From assembly GCF_018364065.1 (NCBI RefSeq), contig NZ_JAGZMO010000007.1, forward strand, positions 1-64,000: a stretch of 64,000 bases of DNA, in the 5' to 3' direction. The stretch's first letter is position 1; the number at the start of each line of letters is the position of its first letter. Made by a program: the position numbers and the translations under genes. This document shows, piece by piece, positions 44,681-53,131 of the stretch. The DNA comes from Veillonella sp. GTDB taxonomy: Bacteria; Bacillota; Negativicutes; Veillonellales; Veillonellaceae. Under the pieces are notes generated by a model that saw only the letters and a program-made list of their open reading frames with translations, made no database searches and had not been told where the DNA came from.

Positions 44681-46825
44681 ATGCAAAACAATGCATGGAA
44701 CGGCTTCATTACAGGTGTATGGGATAAAGCCATCGATGTACGCGACTTTATCCAAAGAAACTATAACCCCTATGTTGGGGACGACTCATTCTTGGCAGGT
44801 CCTACAGAGCGCACATTAAAGCTCTGGGACGAAGTATTACGTTTATATAACGAAGAAAAAGAAAAAGGCGGCATTTTAGATGCAGATACGCATGTAGCCA
44901 CCTCTGTTTCTTCCCATGGCCCGGGCTATATCATGAAAGACTTGGAACAAATCGTCGGTCTTCAGACAGATAAACCTTTAAAACGCGCCATGTTCCCTTA
45001 CGGCGGTCTTCGTACGGCTAAAATGGCCTTAAAAGAATACGGCTATGAAATGGACGAACAGCTGGAAGATTTCTTCAAGAAACATCGCAAAACCCACAAT
45101 GACGGTGTATTCGATGTATATACGCCGGAAATGCGTGCAGCCCGCTCGGCGCACATCATTACCGGTTTGCCTGACGCTTACAGCCGCGGGCGCATCATCG
45201 GCGACTATCGCCGCGTAGCTCTCTACGGTGTGGACCGCTTAATTGAAGAAAAAGAACAGGAATTCAACATCACCATGGGTGATATGACCGCTACCATCAT
45301 TCGCGACCGCGAAGAATTACGCGATCAGATCCGTTCTTTAAAAGAGTTAAAAGAAATGGCTCTTTCCTACGGCTTCGACATTAGTCGTCCGGCGGAAGAT
45401 ACTAAAGAAGCCATTCAGTGGCTCTACTTCGGTTACCTGGGCGCCATTAAAGAACAGAACGGTGCCGCCATGTCTATCGGCCGCAACACCGTATTCCTTG
45501 ATATTTACGCAGAACGTGACTTGAAAAACGGACGTTACACTGAATCTGAAATTCAGGAAATGGTTGACCATTTCATCATGAAACTTCGCATGGTTCGCTT
45601 CGCCCGCATCGTGGAATACAACAATCTGTTCACCGGCGATCCTGTATGGACCACCGAATCTATCGGTGGTATGGGCTCTGACGGTCGTCCATTAGTTTCT
45701 AAAATGGCATTCCGTTACCTCCACACGTTGACCAATCTTGGTCCGGCTCCGGAACCAAACCTTACCGTACTTTGGTCTCCACGTTTACCGGAAGGCTTCA
45801 AACGCTTCTGCGCCAAACTTTCCATCGAAACGTCCTCCATCCAGTACGAAAACGACGAATTGATGCGTCCAAACAGCGGCGACGACTACGCGATTGCGTG
45901 CTGCGTATCTCCAATGCGTATTGGTAAAGAAATGCAGTTCTTCGGTGCCCGTTGTAACTTGGCTAAATGTCTTCTCTACGCTATCAACGGCGGCGTTGAC
46001 GAAAAGCTGAAAAAACAGGTTGGTCCTAAATATCGTCCGATTACGTCCGAAATTCTTGACTTCGACGAAGTTATGGAACATTTCGACGATATGATGGAAT
46101 GGTTGGCCGGCGTATATGTAAACGCTCTCAACATCATCCATTATATGCACGACAAATATGCTTATGAAAAATTGGAAATGGCCCTTCACGACCGCAAAGT
46201 AAAACGCTGGTTCGCTACCGGTATTGCGGGCTTATCCGTTGTGGCCGACTCCTTATCCGCTATTAAATATGCGAAAGTTAAACCGATTCGCGACGAAAAC
46301 GGTATTGCAGTTGATTTTGAAATTGAAGGGGACTTCCCTAAATACGGTAACGACGATGATCGCGTTGACGATTTGGCCGCTACTGTTGTATCCGCCTTCA
46401 TGAACAAGATCCGCAAACACCCAACGTACCGCGAGAGTATCCCTACCATGTCCTTGTTGACCATTACGTCTAACGTAGTATATGGCAACGCTACCGGTTC
46501 TACACCGGACGGCCGTAAACAGGGCACTCCATTCGCACCGGGCGCTAATCCGATGCATGGCCGCGACACTCACGGTGCCGTTTCTTCCATGGCTTCCGTA
46601 GCGAAAATGCCTTGGCGCGACTGCAGCGACGGTATTTCCAACACCTTCTCCATCATTCCTGATGCATTAGGTAAAAACGGGGAAACTATGATTCGCATGA
46701 GCGATTTGGATTTAGATTTAAACAGTATCTTAGACAGTAATATGCCGACCGATTTGCCGGTTAACAATGAAAACCTTGCATGCTGTGAACCTAATGTACC
46801 TGTTTCCGAAAAGGAGGATAACTAA
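44681..46825 (+). CDS. pflB: Pyruvate formate-lyase, large piece lacking the glycyl-radical domain
   Basis: 714 residues. It splits pyruvate with CoA into acetyl-CoA and formate. The catalytic Cys pair is in AIACCVSPM (about 405-406). [22 protein letters not shown] and [10 protein letters not shown] align with the distal part of E. coli PflB. The protein then diverges into a 45-residue acidic tail ([12 protein letters not shown] ... SEKEDN) and stops. The glycyl-radical segment RVSGYAV is missing and is encoded by the next gene, whose ribosome site AAGGAGG (46811-46817) lies inside the end of this one. GGAGG sits seven bases before the ATG. Activity should need the small protein in trans. Confidence 0.95.
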   Translation: MQNNAWNGFITGVWDKAIDVRDFIQRNYNPYVGDDSFLAGPTERTLKLWDEVLRLYNEEKEKGGILDADTHVATSVSSHGPGYIMKDLEQIVGLQTDKPLKRAMFPYGGLRTAKMALKEYGYEMDEQLEDFFKKHRKTHNDGVFDVYTPEMRAARSAHIITGLPDAYSRGRIIGDYRRVALYGVDRLIEEKEQEFNITMGDMTATIIRDREELRDQIRSLKELKEMALSYGFDISRPAEDTKEAIQWLYFGYLGAIKEQNGAAMSIGRNTVFLDIYAERDLKNGRYTESEIQEMVDHFIMKLRMVRFARIVEYNNLFTGDPVWTTESIGGMGSDGRPLVSKMAFRYLHTLTNLGPAPEPNLTVLWSPRLPEGFKRFCAKLSIETSSIQYENDELMRPNSGDDYAIACCVSPMRIGKEMQFFGARCNLAKCLLYAINGGVDEKLKKQVGPKYRPITSEILDFDEVMEHFDDMMEWLAGVYVNALNIIHYMHDKYAYEKLEMALHDRKVKRWFATGIAGLSVVADSLSAIKYAKVKPIRDENGIAVDFEIEGDFPKYGNDDDRVDDLAATVVSAFMNKIRKHPTYRESIPTMSLLTITSNVVYGNATGSTPDGRKQGTPFAPGANPMHGRDTHGAVSSMASVAKMPWRDCSDGISNTFSIIPDALGKNGETMIRMSDLDLDLNSILDSNMPTDLPVNNENLACCEPNVPVSEKEDN

Positions 46826-46826
46826 C

Positions 46827-47066
46827 ATGAGCAACCAACAACAAGTCGACAATTTAGTTCAATTATTGGACGGTTATTCTGAAAAAGGCGGCCATCATTT
46901 AAACGTAAATGTATTCGACCGCGAAATGCTTTTGGATGCACAAAAACATCCTGAAAAATATCCGCAACTTACAGTTCGTGTATCCGGTTATGCTGTACAT
47001 TTCAGCAAATTAACTAAACAACAACAGGACGAAGTTATTTCCCGTACCTTCCACGAACAAATGTAA
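46827..47066 (+). CDS. Separate glycyl-radical domain of pyruvate formate-lyase
   Basis: 79 residues. [36 protein letters not shown] and [13 protein letters not shown] with [12 protein letters not shown] align with the last ~75 residues of E. coli PflB, including the glycine that carries the radical (in RVSGYAV). It resembles the spare-part protein GrcA/YfiD, but here the partner lacks its own domain. The start at 46827 lies one base after the large gene's TAA, with AAGGAGG upstream, so the two are made together. A longer upstream frame exists but has no ribosome site and overlaps pflB. PflA should install the radical on this protein. Confidence 0.93.
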   Translation: MSNQQQVDNLVQLLDGYSEKGGHHLNVNVFDREMLLDAQKHPEKYPQLTVRVSGYAVHFSKLTKQQQDEVISRTFHEQM

Positions 47067-47420
47067 TAGACTTACTAACCGGTGCAATTACAATTGGTCT
47101 CTTTACCTTATGTAATTGTAACAGGTAGTTAGCCGCTTACGATTATGTAGGCATATATAGCCTCATACCATTTAACGGTAGTACCTTGCCGATGTTCACA
47201 AATCCCTCGCACATTGGCAAGTTGTTGGCGGGCCGGCTATGAGCCGCACTGACTTGGGCACTTCATATATCATGTGTGCACCAACTGCTTTACCCCATGG
47301 TTCGCTCCTGCGGATTGTGACTTCGGTAAATCGTGTGGCTTTACTGTACATAACACTTGTACACATAATCTATGTTGAACTTGAGCTATGAGGTCCATAG
47401 CTGCGCTTGTTAACGATACA
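47067..47420 (+). ncRNA. Candidate structured RNA between the PFL genes and pflA
   Basis: About 350 bases with no reading frame but many short stems on the plus strand: CAATTACA/TGTAATTG (47085-47118); TATG-AGGC/GCCT-ATA (47145-47167); an 11-bp stem with one G-U (47185-47195 with 47211-47221); CGGC/GCCG (47234-47246); TTGG-CAC/GTG-CCAA type arms (about 47255-47290); and AGCTATG/CATAGCT (about 47386-47405). It ends directly at a strong terminator. It could be a leader controlling pflA or an independent small RNA. I could not match it to a known family. Confidence 0.45.
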
Positions 47421-47458
47421 ACAACAGGCTCCTCATACTAGGAGCCTGTTGTCTTTTT
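47421..47458 (+). terminator. Strong terminator just before pflA
   Basis: A perfect 13-bp stem (47421-47433 with 47440-47452), 6-base loop, CTTTTT. It lies only 26 bases before the pflA start, so pflA needs either read-through or a regulated terminator. Confidence 0.93.
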
Positions 47459-47483
47459 ATATATTTTTGAAAAGGAGGCCTTT

Positions 47484-48251
47484 ATGATCGGCCGTATTCA
47501 TTCACTGGAAACGATGGGTACCGTAGACGGCCCCGGCGTGCGCATGGTGTTATTTTTGCAGGGCTGTCCTCTCCGTTGTGCCTATTGTCACAACCCCGAC
47601 ACTTGGGACGGGCAGCAAGGGAAAAATATTACTATACAGGAAGTGTGGGACCATTACGAGCGCAATTTGAGCTTTTATAAAAATGGCGGCCTTACCGTAA
47701 CGGGCGGCGAAGCCCTAATGCAGTTGCCCTTTATTATTGAGCTTTTCCGCTTCTTCCGTGAACGGGGCGTTCACACTTGCCTTGATACGAGCGGCATTTG
47801 CTTTACAGAAGATCAATTGGACGAGTATAAAGAACTTATGGCCGTTACGAGCCTCGTCATTTTAGACATTAAAGAAATCGACGAAGCGGATCATATAGCC
47901 CTCACCGGTCAAAGCAACAAGCAGATTTTTAAATTTGCCCGCTTTATCGATGAAATGGGCGTGCCTATCTGGATTCGCCACGTAGTCGTCCCTACCATAA
48001 CCGACAATCCGGACAAATGGTATCGTCTGGGCTTTTTCCTCGGTTCTTTAAAACATTTGGAAAATATCGACTGCCTCCCCTACCATGTGATGGGCGTGTC
48101 AAAATATAAGGAAATGGGCCTTACCTATCGCCTGGAGGGCATCCCGGCGGCACCGAAATCCTTAGCCGCCGCAGCAACCAAAGTCGTGCTTGAAGGGCTG
48201 AAAGCCTATCGTCGCGGCTGGTGGAGTCCGATGAAGCGACAAACTGCTTAA
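47484..48251 (+). CDS. pflA: Pyruvate formate-lyase activating enzyme
   Basis: 255 residues, radical SAM family. The cluster motif C28-X3-C32-X2-C35 is in QGCPLRCAYCHNPDTW, and GGLTVTGGEALMQ (about 76-88) is the SAM-binding GGE motif. It abstracts hydrogen from the PFL glycine to start the radical. The ATG follows AAGGAGG. There is no promoter of good quality between the terminator and the start. Confidence 0.95.
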   Translation: MIGRIHSLETMGTVDGPGVRMVLFLQGCPLRCAYCHNPDTWDGQQGKNITIQEVWDHYERNLSFYKNGGLTVTGGEALMQLPFIIELFRFFRERGVHTCLDTSGICFTEDQLDEYKELMAVTSLVILDIKEIDEADHIALTGQSNKQIFKFARFIDEMGVPIWIRHVVVPTITDNPDKWYRLGFFLGSLKHLENIDCLPYHVMGVSKYKEMGLTYRLEGIPAAPKSLAAAATKVVLEGLKAYRRGWWSPMKRQTA

Positions 48252-48296
48252 TAGGGCTATATAAAATATAAATGTATTAACAATACGCTATAAGCC

Positions 48297-48336
48297 AAAA
48301 GAAACAACGATTTCATAGGAATCGTTGTTTCTTTTA
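48297..48336. terminator. Bidirectional terminator pflA / RraA-family gene
   Basis: A 12-bp perfect stem (48301-48312 with 48321-48332), with AAAAG on the left and CTTTTAT on the right, between convergent genes. Confidence 0.85.
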
Positions 48337-48394
48337 TATATACATCTATTCTAAATTGTCTTTTTACGCACTTTCTCAGACTTCTTCACCAAGA

Positions 48395-49099
48395 TTATCC
48401 GCGATTGTACGAACCATCGATAATTTCAGTGTCCTGCGCTTTAATAGCATCTTCCACCCACTGGCGGTCAACGGTTCCGGTCAGTGCGGCATGAACATTT
48501 TCTGCATCAACGGCCTGTTTCTTCTTAGCCCCTTCCAATACTTCGTCCGCATCTTGGTGTGGGATGACAATCACGCCGTCGCGGTCCATGACGATAATAT
48601 CGCCCGGATCTACGGCAATACCGCCACAGGCAATCGGCGTATTAATTTCACCGGTACCATCTTTATATGGACCTGCCGGATTCGTGCCGGTCGCATAAAT
48701 CGGTAAATTCATCTGTTTCGCCGCTTCACTGTCACGAATCGGTCCATCCAGCACAATGCCGGCCACTTTCTTGAAAATAGCGTAGCAGAACATGATTTCC
48801 CCCATAAGGGAACGGTAATCATCGCCGCCATCATTCGCAATAACAATCACATCGCCTTCCCCGGCCATGTTCAACGCTTTGTGAATCATAAGATTATCGC
48901 CGCTGCGGGCTTTCACCGTTAACGCACGGCCCACCGTAATCGGCTGTGTCGGTGCTGATTTTAATTCAATACGAGGATGCAGCGCACTGAGACGCCCCAT
49001 AGAATCTGCAATATTGGCTGTCGGAATCTGCTTAAACTCTTCTAACAACGCATCACTTACCATTGGTCTTTTCAAAAACACACGATTTCCTACTGACAT
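48395..49099 (-). CDS. RraA-family protein (possible 2-keto acid aldolase)
   Basis: 234 residues. Motifs TANIADSMGR (about 27-36), GEIMFCYAIFKKVAGIVLDGPIRDS (the GE-x7-G-x4-G-x-RD pattern, about 107-130) and DGVIVIP are those of the RraA/HMG-aldolase superfamily. Members are RNase E regulators in enterobacteria, or divalent-metal aldolases and oxaloacetate decarboxylases. With Arg in the DGPIRD position an aldolase or decarboxylase is more likely. It might act on products of the hexarate pathway 10 kb away, but nothing here proves that. AAGGAGG precedes the ATG. Confidence 0.85.
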   Translation of the reverse strand: MSVGNRVFLKRPMVSDALLEEFKQIPTANIADSMGRLSALHPRIELKSAPTQPITVGRALTVKARSGDNLMIHKALNMAGEGDVIVIANDGGDDYRSLMGEIMFCYAIFKKVAGIVLDGPIRDSEAAKQMNLPIYATGTNPAGPYKDGTGEINTPIACGGIAVDPGDIIVMDRDGVIVIPHQDADEVLEGAKKKQAVDAENVHAALTGTVDRQWVEDAIKAQDTEIIDGSYNRG

Positions 49100-49157
49100 G
49101 GAATTCCTCCTTTACGCTAATTACTATTTTTACTTTTATATAAAGCCTGATGCGGCG

Positions 49158-49247
49158 ATTACATGCTTTTTGTATTATAACGACACTATTACATGCTGTT
49201 TGTATTCTATTGATACTATTACATACGTTTGGCATTATAACGATAAT
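49158..49247. repeat. Three 30-bp degenerate direct repeats
   Basis: Units at 49158-49187, 49188-49217 and 49218-49247 all begin ATTACAT and share most positions. They are contiguous, with no spacers. They lie upstream of the RraA-family gene and tadA. Confidence 0.8.
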
Positions 49248-49308
49248 CTTCTATATATAGTATAAACGATTTAACTTATTGCAACAAATAGGCCTTCGTA
49301 AAATTCCA

Positions 49309-49317
49309 TGGTATAAT
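49309..49317 (+). promoter_or_regulatory. Extended -10 promoter of tadA
   Basis: TGGTATAAT, an extended -10 (TGnTATAAT), about 120 bases before tadA. The -35 is poor, as is usual for this class. Confidence 0.6.
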
Positions 49318-49436
49318 AAACGTTGCACGGAAATAACATATACTACAAATAATAACTACTAAGCAAAACATAAGTTAAATAATAACTACTGGACAAAATA
49401 TTAATTGAAAGTAATTAACAGGAAGCAGGTGACACA

Positions 49437-49898
49437 ATGACTGATAAGGAATTTATGGCGGAAGCGCTGAAAGAGGCCCGCAAGGCATATGACATGGGAG
49501 AAATCCCAATCGGCGCCGTGCTCGTACACGACGGCCAAATCATTTCCCGTCATCACAATCGCCGTGAATGTGACCATGATGCGACCGCTCATGCAGAGGT
49601 TCTCGTCATTCGCGAAGCCTGTCAGCTCCTTGAGCGTTGGCGGTTGACCGGTTGCACGCTTTATGTTACTATAGAGCCATGTCCGATGTGCGCCGGTGCC
49701 ATTATTAACAGCCGGATTGACCGTGTTGTCTATGGCAGCAGCGACTATAAAGGCGGTGCCGTCGAGTCTTTGTTTAATGTTCTTACTCATCCGGGACTCA
49801 ATCACGAACCGGAGATTTTAAGTGGCGTTCTCGCTGACGAATGCTCACAGATTATGAAAGACTTTTTCAAAGAACGACGTAAAAACAGCAAAAAATAA
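49437..49898 (+). CDS. tadA: tRNA adenosine deaminase
   Basis: 153 residues. Zinc site H52-A-E54 (with the catalytic Glu) and P81-C-P-M-C85; the tail DYKGGAVESLFNVL matches TadA. It converts A34 of tRNA-Arg(ACG) to inosine. AGGTGACACA precedes the ATG. The stop codon (49896-49898) touches the first base of tRNA-Ser, so the two are surely one transcript. tadA next to tRNA-Ser is also seen in Bacillus (with the SRP RNA and dnaX); neither of those is seen here. Confidence 0.96.
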   Translation: MTDKEFMAEALKEARKAYDMGEIPIGAVLVHDGQIISRHHNRRECDHDATAHAEVLVIREACQLLERWRLTGCTLYVTIEPCPMCAGAIINSRIDRVVYGSSDYKGGAVESLFNVLTHPGLNHEPEILSGVLADECSQIMKDFFKERRKNSKK

Positions 49899-49987
49899 GG
49901 AGAAGTACCCAAGAGGCTGAAGGGACCGCACTCGAAATGCGGCAGACCGGAAACGGTGCGAGGGTTCAAATCCCTCCTTCTCCGCCA
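49899..49987 (+). tRNA. tRNA-Ser (CGA)
   Basis: An 89-base class II tRNA with acceptor GGAGAAG/CTTCTCC, anticodon loop CTCGAAA in stem CCGCA/TGCGG, long variable arm and encoded CCA. It begins immediately after the tadA stop. Confidence 0.96.
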
Positions 49988-50000
49988 AGTAATCCAAAAT

Positions 50001-50032
50001 AGCCCTCAACCATTGTGGTTGGGGGCTTTCTT
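50001..50032 (+). terminator. Terminator of tadA-tRNA-Ser
   Basis: A 12-bp stem with one G-U (50001-50012 with 50016-50027) and TTG loop, followed by TTCTTAT. Confidence 0.85.
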
Positions 50033-50110
50033 ATATGTATATATACTTTTATGTAGACAAGTTATTATATACTACCTGCCCTACTTACTGCGGAAAAGAT
50101 TTTCCCCATG

Positions 50111-50119
50111 TGATATAAT
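50111..50119 (+). promoter_or_regulatory. Extended -10 promoter of the Nudix gene
   Basis: TGATATAAT, an extended -10, about 55 bases before the Nudix start. Confidence 0.6.
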
Positions 50120-50173
50120 GACCTCAAATAGGGATATTGTCAGTGGTTATTTTTTATATGCGGGGTACTACAA

Positions 50174-50791
50174 ATGAACGATAAATGGCTTGATTTTGCA
50201 ATTCGCATTCAAAGTATAGCGCAAGCGGGGCTTGAGTACGGCAAAGATAAGTATGACTTGCAACGTTATCAGGAATTACGCGACATTGCCGCTGAAATGG
50301 TGGCATTGAAAACAGATATTCCGGTCAACAAGGTTTACGACATCTTTTGTAATGAAGTGGGCTACCAAACGCCAAAGGTTGATACGCGTGGCGTTGTTTT
50401 CGTAAATGGCAAGGTTCTTCTCGTTCGCGAAACATCCGGGAAATGGACCCTCCCCGGCGGTTGGTGTGATGTGGATCAGACCATCGCCACCAATACGGAA
50501 AAGGAAGTCAAAGAGGAAGCGGGCCTCGATGTAAAAGCTGAACGACTCGTTGCCGTGCAGGATTGGCGCCAACATAATGTGACCAACTTGATCTATGGCG
50601 TCCTTAAAGCCTTCGTTATCTGCAAATTCGAAAGCGGGCATTTTGAAGAAAATATCGAAACTACGGAAATCGCTTTTTTCAGCAGAAACGAACTGCCGGA
50701 AAACTTAGCCGTTGAAAAATGTACGCGCGAGCAAATCTTGATGTGCTTTGATGCGTATGAAAATCCTGAACGACCTACAATGTTTGATTAA
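50174..50791 (+). CDS. Nudix hydrolase with N-terminal helical domain
   Basis: 205 residues. The first ~65 form the Nudix-hydrolase N-terminal domain of Firmicute ADP-ribose pyrophosphatase-like proteins (WLDFAIRIQSIAQAGLEYGKD). The Nudix box at about 94-116 reads GGWCDVDQ...KEVKEEAGLDV: the first Glu of GX5E is Gln and the Arg of REUXEE is Lys. The metal-binding EE is kept, and substitutions of this kind are common in this subgroup. It probably hydrolyses a nucleoside diphosphate derivative such as ADP-ribose. The ribosome site is weak. It has its own promoter and terminator. Confidence 0.87.
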   Translation: MNDKWLDFAIRIQSIAQAGLEYGKDKYDLQRYQELRDIAAEMVALKTDIPVNKVYDIFCNEVGYQTPKVDTRGVVFVNGKVLLVRETSGKWTLPGGWCDVDQTIATNTEKEVKEEAGLDVKAERLVAVQDWRQHNVTNLIYGVLKAFVICKFESGHFEENIETTEIAFFSRNELPENLAVEKCTREQILMCFDAYENPERPTMFD

Positions 50792-50858
50792 TGTCTTTAA
50801 CAGTCCATATCATGCTAAGGTACCTCACGAATCTAGGTGCTAACTCAAAACAAAATAC

Positions 50859-50909
50859 AACACCTTTCAAAGTTCATCTTTCGCCGATGACTCTGAAAGG
50901 TGTTTTTTA
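50859..50909 (+). terminator. Terminator of the Nudix gene
   Basis: An 11-bp stem AACACCTTTCA/TGAAAGGTGTT with a structured 24-base loop, followed by T6. Confidence 0.88.
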
Positions 50910-51189
50910 TTCCTCAATCAATTGCTCCACCTTGCTGCGAATATAAATAGTAGGCTATTTCGACCTTCGAATTTTCGAGTTTTCTCTTCATTTTTGCATA
51001 TTAAAAGGAACTAATAGCCCTAAAACGTCAGTGATAGCAAGCGTTTCATTATTTATCACTTTATGTTCATCTTATGGTGAATATATCGTGAACAATCATG
51101 AGGAAACTTCACTCACCTTTCAGAGTTTACACACATGAGGTTCATTTTTCCCCAGTAAGCTATACATATAGCAAAACGATGCAGCATTA
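50910..51189. other. Intergenic region before the structured leader
   Basis: About 280 bases with no gene and no clear repeat. Probably promoter sequence for the repeat-protein transcript, but no good match was seen. Confidence 0.45.
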
Positions 51190-51317
51190 CAGGTGCTGTT
51201 CACATAGGAACACTATATTACCAACATATGGTGACTGGGACAGCAACAACTTTGCGCGCAAAGGCAAATAAAAGGATTCTATCCGGTGAACCGGAGCATC
51301 AATACTAAGGCCACCTG
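51190..51317 (+). ncRNA. Candidate structured leader RNA
   Basis: An outer stem CAGGTG/CACCTG (51190-51195 with 51312-51317) encloses three arms: GCTGTTC/GGACAGC (51195-51201 with 51238-51244), CTTTG-CGCG-CAAAG (51250-51263) and TCCGG-TGAA-CCGGA (51282-51295). This closed multibranch layout resembles a riboswitch aptamer. I could not match it to cobalamin, c-di-GMP, glycine or other classes I know. A TATAAT at 51339-51344 after it could instead be a promoter. The next gene is the exported repeat protein. Confidence 0.4.
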
Positions 51318-51426
51318 CTTATATGCTGTTTATTGCTATATAATTTCGTAAAGTATGAAAACCATAACAATTCAAAGTGAATATACACGATTCTAAACAA
51401 GATTATTTAAGCAAAGGAGTGTTATT

Positions 51427-52605
51427 ATGAACCACCGCACCCACAAAAATCTAAAAAGACTGTTAATGCTCAGTCTATTCGGCGGTGTTATTTGGGGCTC
51501 CGCATTTGCGGCCGACGCAACATCAACAACGGCGGTACCGGTAGCTATGCAAGCCACACAAACCACTCAAGCAGAAAATACACAAGTAGGACAAGTAAAT
51601 AAAGACCAACAACAATTTACTTACTACGATTACTTAGTAAGCCAACGACAAAGAGCTCACAGCCAGGGACAAGCCAATGCGGCCATTTTCCTAAGCACTG
51701 CTCCACAGACAAACGGCTCTCAAGAACAGATGCGTGAACGCCCTGAACATATGAGAAACGACCGTGATCAACAAGCTTAAGGAAATAATGGCAACGAAAG
51801 ACGTCCACATGGTAGAAATAATAGCGAAGCCAACATGCCTCAGCAAGGCGGTCCTCGCATGGACGGTCAGCAAGGTGAACGCATGATGCCTCCTCAAGGC
51901 GGCCTTCGTATGGATGGTCAACAAGGTGAACGCATGATGCCTCCTCAAGGCGATCCTCGCATGGATGGTCAACAAGGTGCTCACATGATGCCTCCTCAAG
52001 GCGGTCCTCGCATGGATGGTCAACAAGGCGAACGCATGATGCCTCCTCCTGACGGCCCTCGTATGGACGGTCAACAAGGTGAACGCATGATGCCTCCTCC
52101 TGACGGCCCTCGTATGGACGGTCAACAAGGTGAACGCATGATGCCTCCTCAAGGCGGCCCTCGCATGGACGGTCAACAAGGCGGTCACATGATGCCTCCT
52201 CCTGACGGCCCTCGTATGGACGGTCAACAAGGCGGTCACATGATGCCTCCTCCTGACGGCCCTCGCATGAACGGTCAACAAGGCGGTCATATGATGCCTC
52301 CTCCTGACGGCCCTCGCATGAACGGTGAACATCATAAGAACGGTAAACATCATAAAGGGTATTCCGAAGAAAACGGCTATGGCCCTATGATGCCACCTCA
52401 AGGTAACCATATGAATGGTGAGCACCACAAAGGTGACAAACACCATAAACGTCATTCCGAAGAACGAAATGGTTACGGTCCTATGATGCCACCGCAAGAA
52501 GATTCCCGAATGGATCGTGAACACCCAAAGAATGGTAAGCATCATTCCACAGAACAACGTCCTTACACTCCACAGGACAATGAAACTCCTAATTACGATT
52601 TTTAG
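51427..52605 (+). pseudogene. Exported Met/His-rich repeat protein, interrupted by an in-frame stop
   Basis: One frame runs from the ATG at 51427 (AAAGGAG upstream) to 52605, broken only by TAA at 51778-51780. The first part is 117 residues with a signal peptide ending at SAFAAD and a Gln/Thr-rich region. After the stop the same frame continues without break for 275 codons: about ten 16-17-residue repeats of the type MDGQQGERMMPPQGGPR, then His/Lys/Met-rich segments (EHHKNGKHHKG, GPMMPP). The first ATG after the stop (51835) has no ribosome site and no signal peptide, so an independent second gene is unlikely. The Met and His richness suggests metal, perhaps copper, binding; this is inference. 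A sequencing error or natural read-through is possible. Confidence 0.8.
51838..52325 (+). repeat. ~48-51-bp coding tandem repeats
   Basis: About ten copies of a unit encoding (M)MPP-x-(G/D)GPRMDGQQG-x-(R/H). Neighbouring copies are nearly identical in DNA, so copy number is probably unstable. The repeat also creates a long open frame on the opposite strand that is not a gene. Confidence 0.9.
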
Positions 52606-52627
52606 TTCTAACTAAATAGTAAACTCC

Positions 52628-52730
52628 CACACAACACACAACACACAACACACAACACACAACACACAACACACAACACACAACACACAACACACAACAC
52701 ACAACACACAACACACAACACACAACACAC
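52628..52730. repeat. Heptanucleotide microsatellite (CACACAA)n
   Basis: 103 bases of perfect 7-base repeats, about 14.7 copies, in the 3' untranslated region between the repeat-protein stop and its terminator. Confidence 0.97.
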
Positions 52731-52755
52731 GGGATTATAAGTCCCGTAACAGTAT

Positions 52756-52781
52756 CCCGCAAGTAAATCTTGCGGGTTTTA
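52756..52781 (+). terminator. Terminator of the repeat-protein gene
   Basis: Perfect 8-bp stem CCCGCAAG/CTTGCGGG (52756-52763 with 52769-52776), loop TAAAT, then TTTTA. Confidence 0.85.
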
Positions 52782-52810
52782 CTATTTATCCCACATATTC
52801 ATTTCCCTCT

Positions 52811-52886
52811 ATATCCTCTCTGTATTCTCTCTGTATCCTCTCTATATCCTCTCTGTATCCTCTCTGTATCCTCTCTGTATCCCTTC
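52811..52886. repeat. 11-bp tandem repeats
   Basis: About seven units of TATCCTCTCTG with few changes, between the terminator and the phytase-like gene. The rest of this intergenic region (to 53131) is AT-rich and shows nothing I can name. Confidence 0.85.
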
Positions 52887-53131
52887 TATTTATTCGCCCT
52901 TTTAATACTTCTCCCTTTTTCATTATCTATCCATACAAGGGGCGTATAACCATGTCATGGTTTTAAAATAGTTTATATTTTAGGTCCAAATTTTTATACT
53001 TATTTTAAAATTTTACGGTATAGTATTTATATAGTCTTATTATATGAACTATAACTATTATCTATGAATTTTAACGTTTGTAATAATGTATACGGTAACT
53101 ATATTATAACTGCCTGTGAAAGGAGGTTTCT

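Noticed and set aside
46767..46826. Longer start for the glycyl-radical protein, or a frameshift splitting pflB
   Set aside because: The upstream frame lacks a ribosome site, while AAGGAGG at 46811-46817 is ideally placed for 46827. The large protein has a distinct acidic tail rather than a sudden break, so a designed two-gene arrangement fits better.
47067..47420. ZTP (pfl motif) riboswitch or tmRNA/6S RNA
   Set aside because: The conserved core sequences of these RNAs are not present; the name pfl motif refers to another gene context.
51190..51317. Cobalamin or c-di-GMP riboswitch
   Set aside because: Some short similarities (GGTG, GGAAC, CCGG) exist, but the ordered consensus segments of either class are missing.
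51691..52557. Long open frame (288 codons) on the minus strand, His/Arg-rich
   Set aside because: It is the antisense shadow of the Met/Gly/Pro repeats of the plus-strand protein; it has no ribosome site and no sensible start context.
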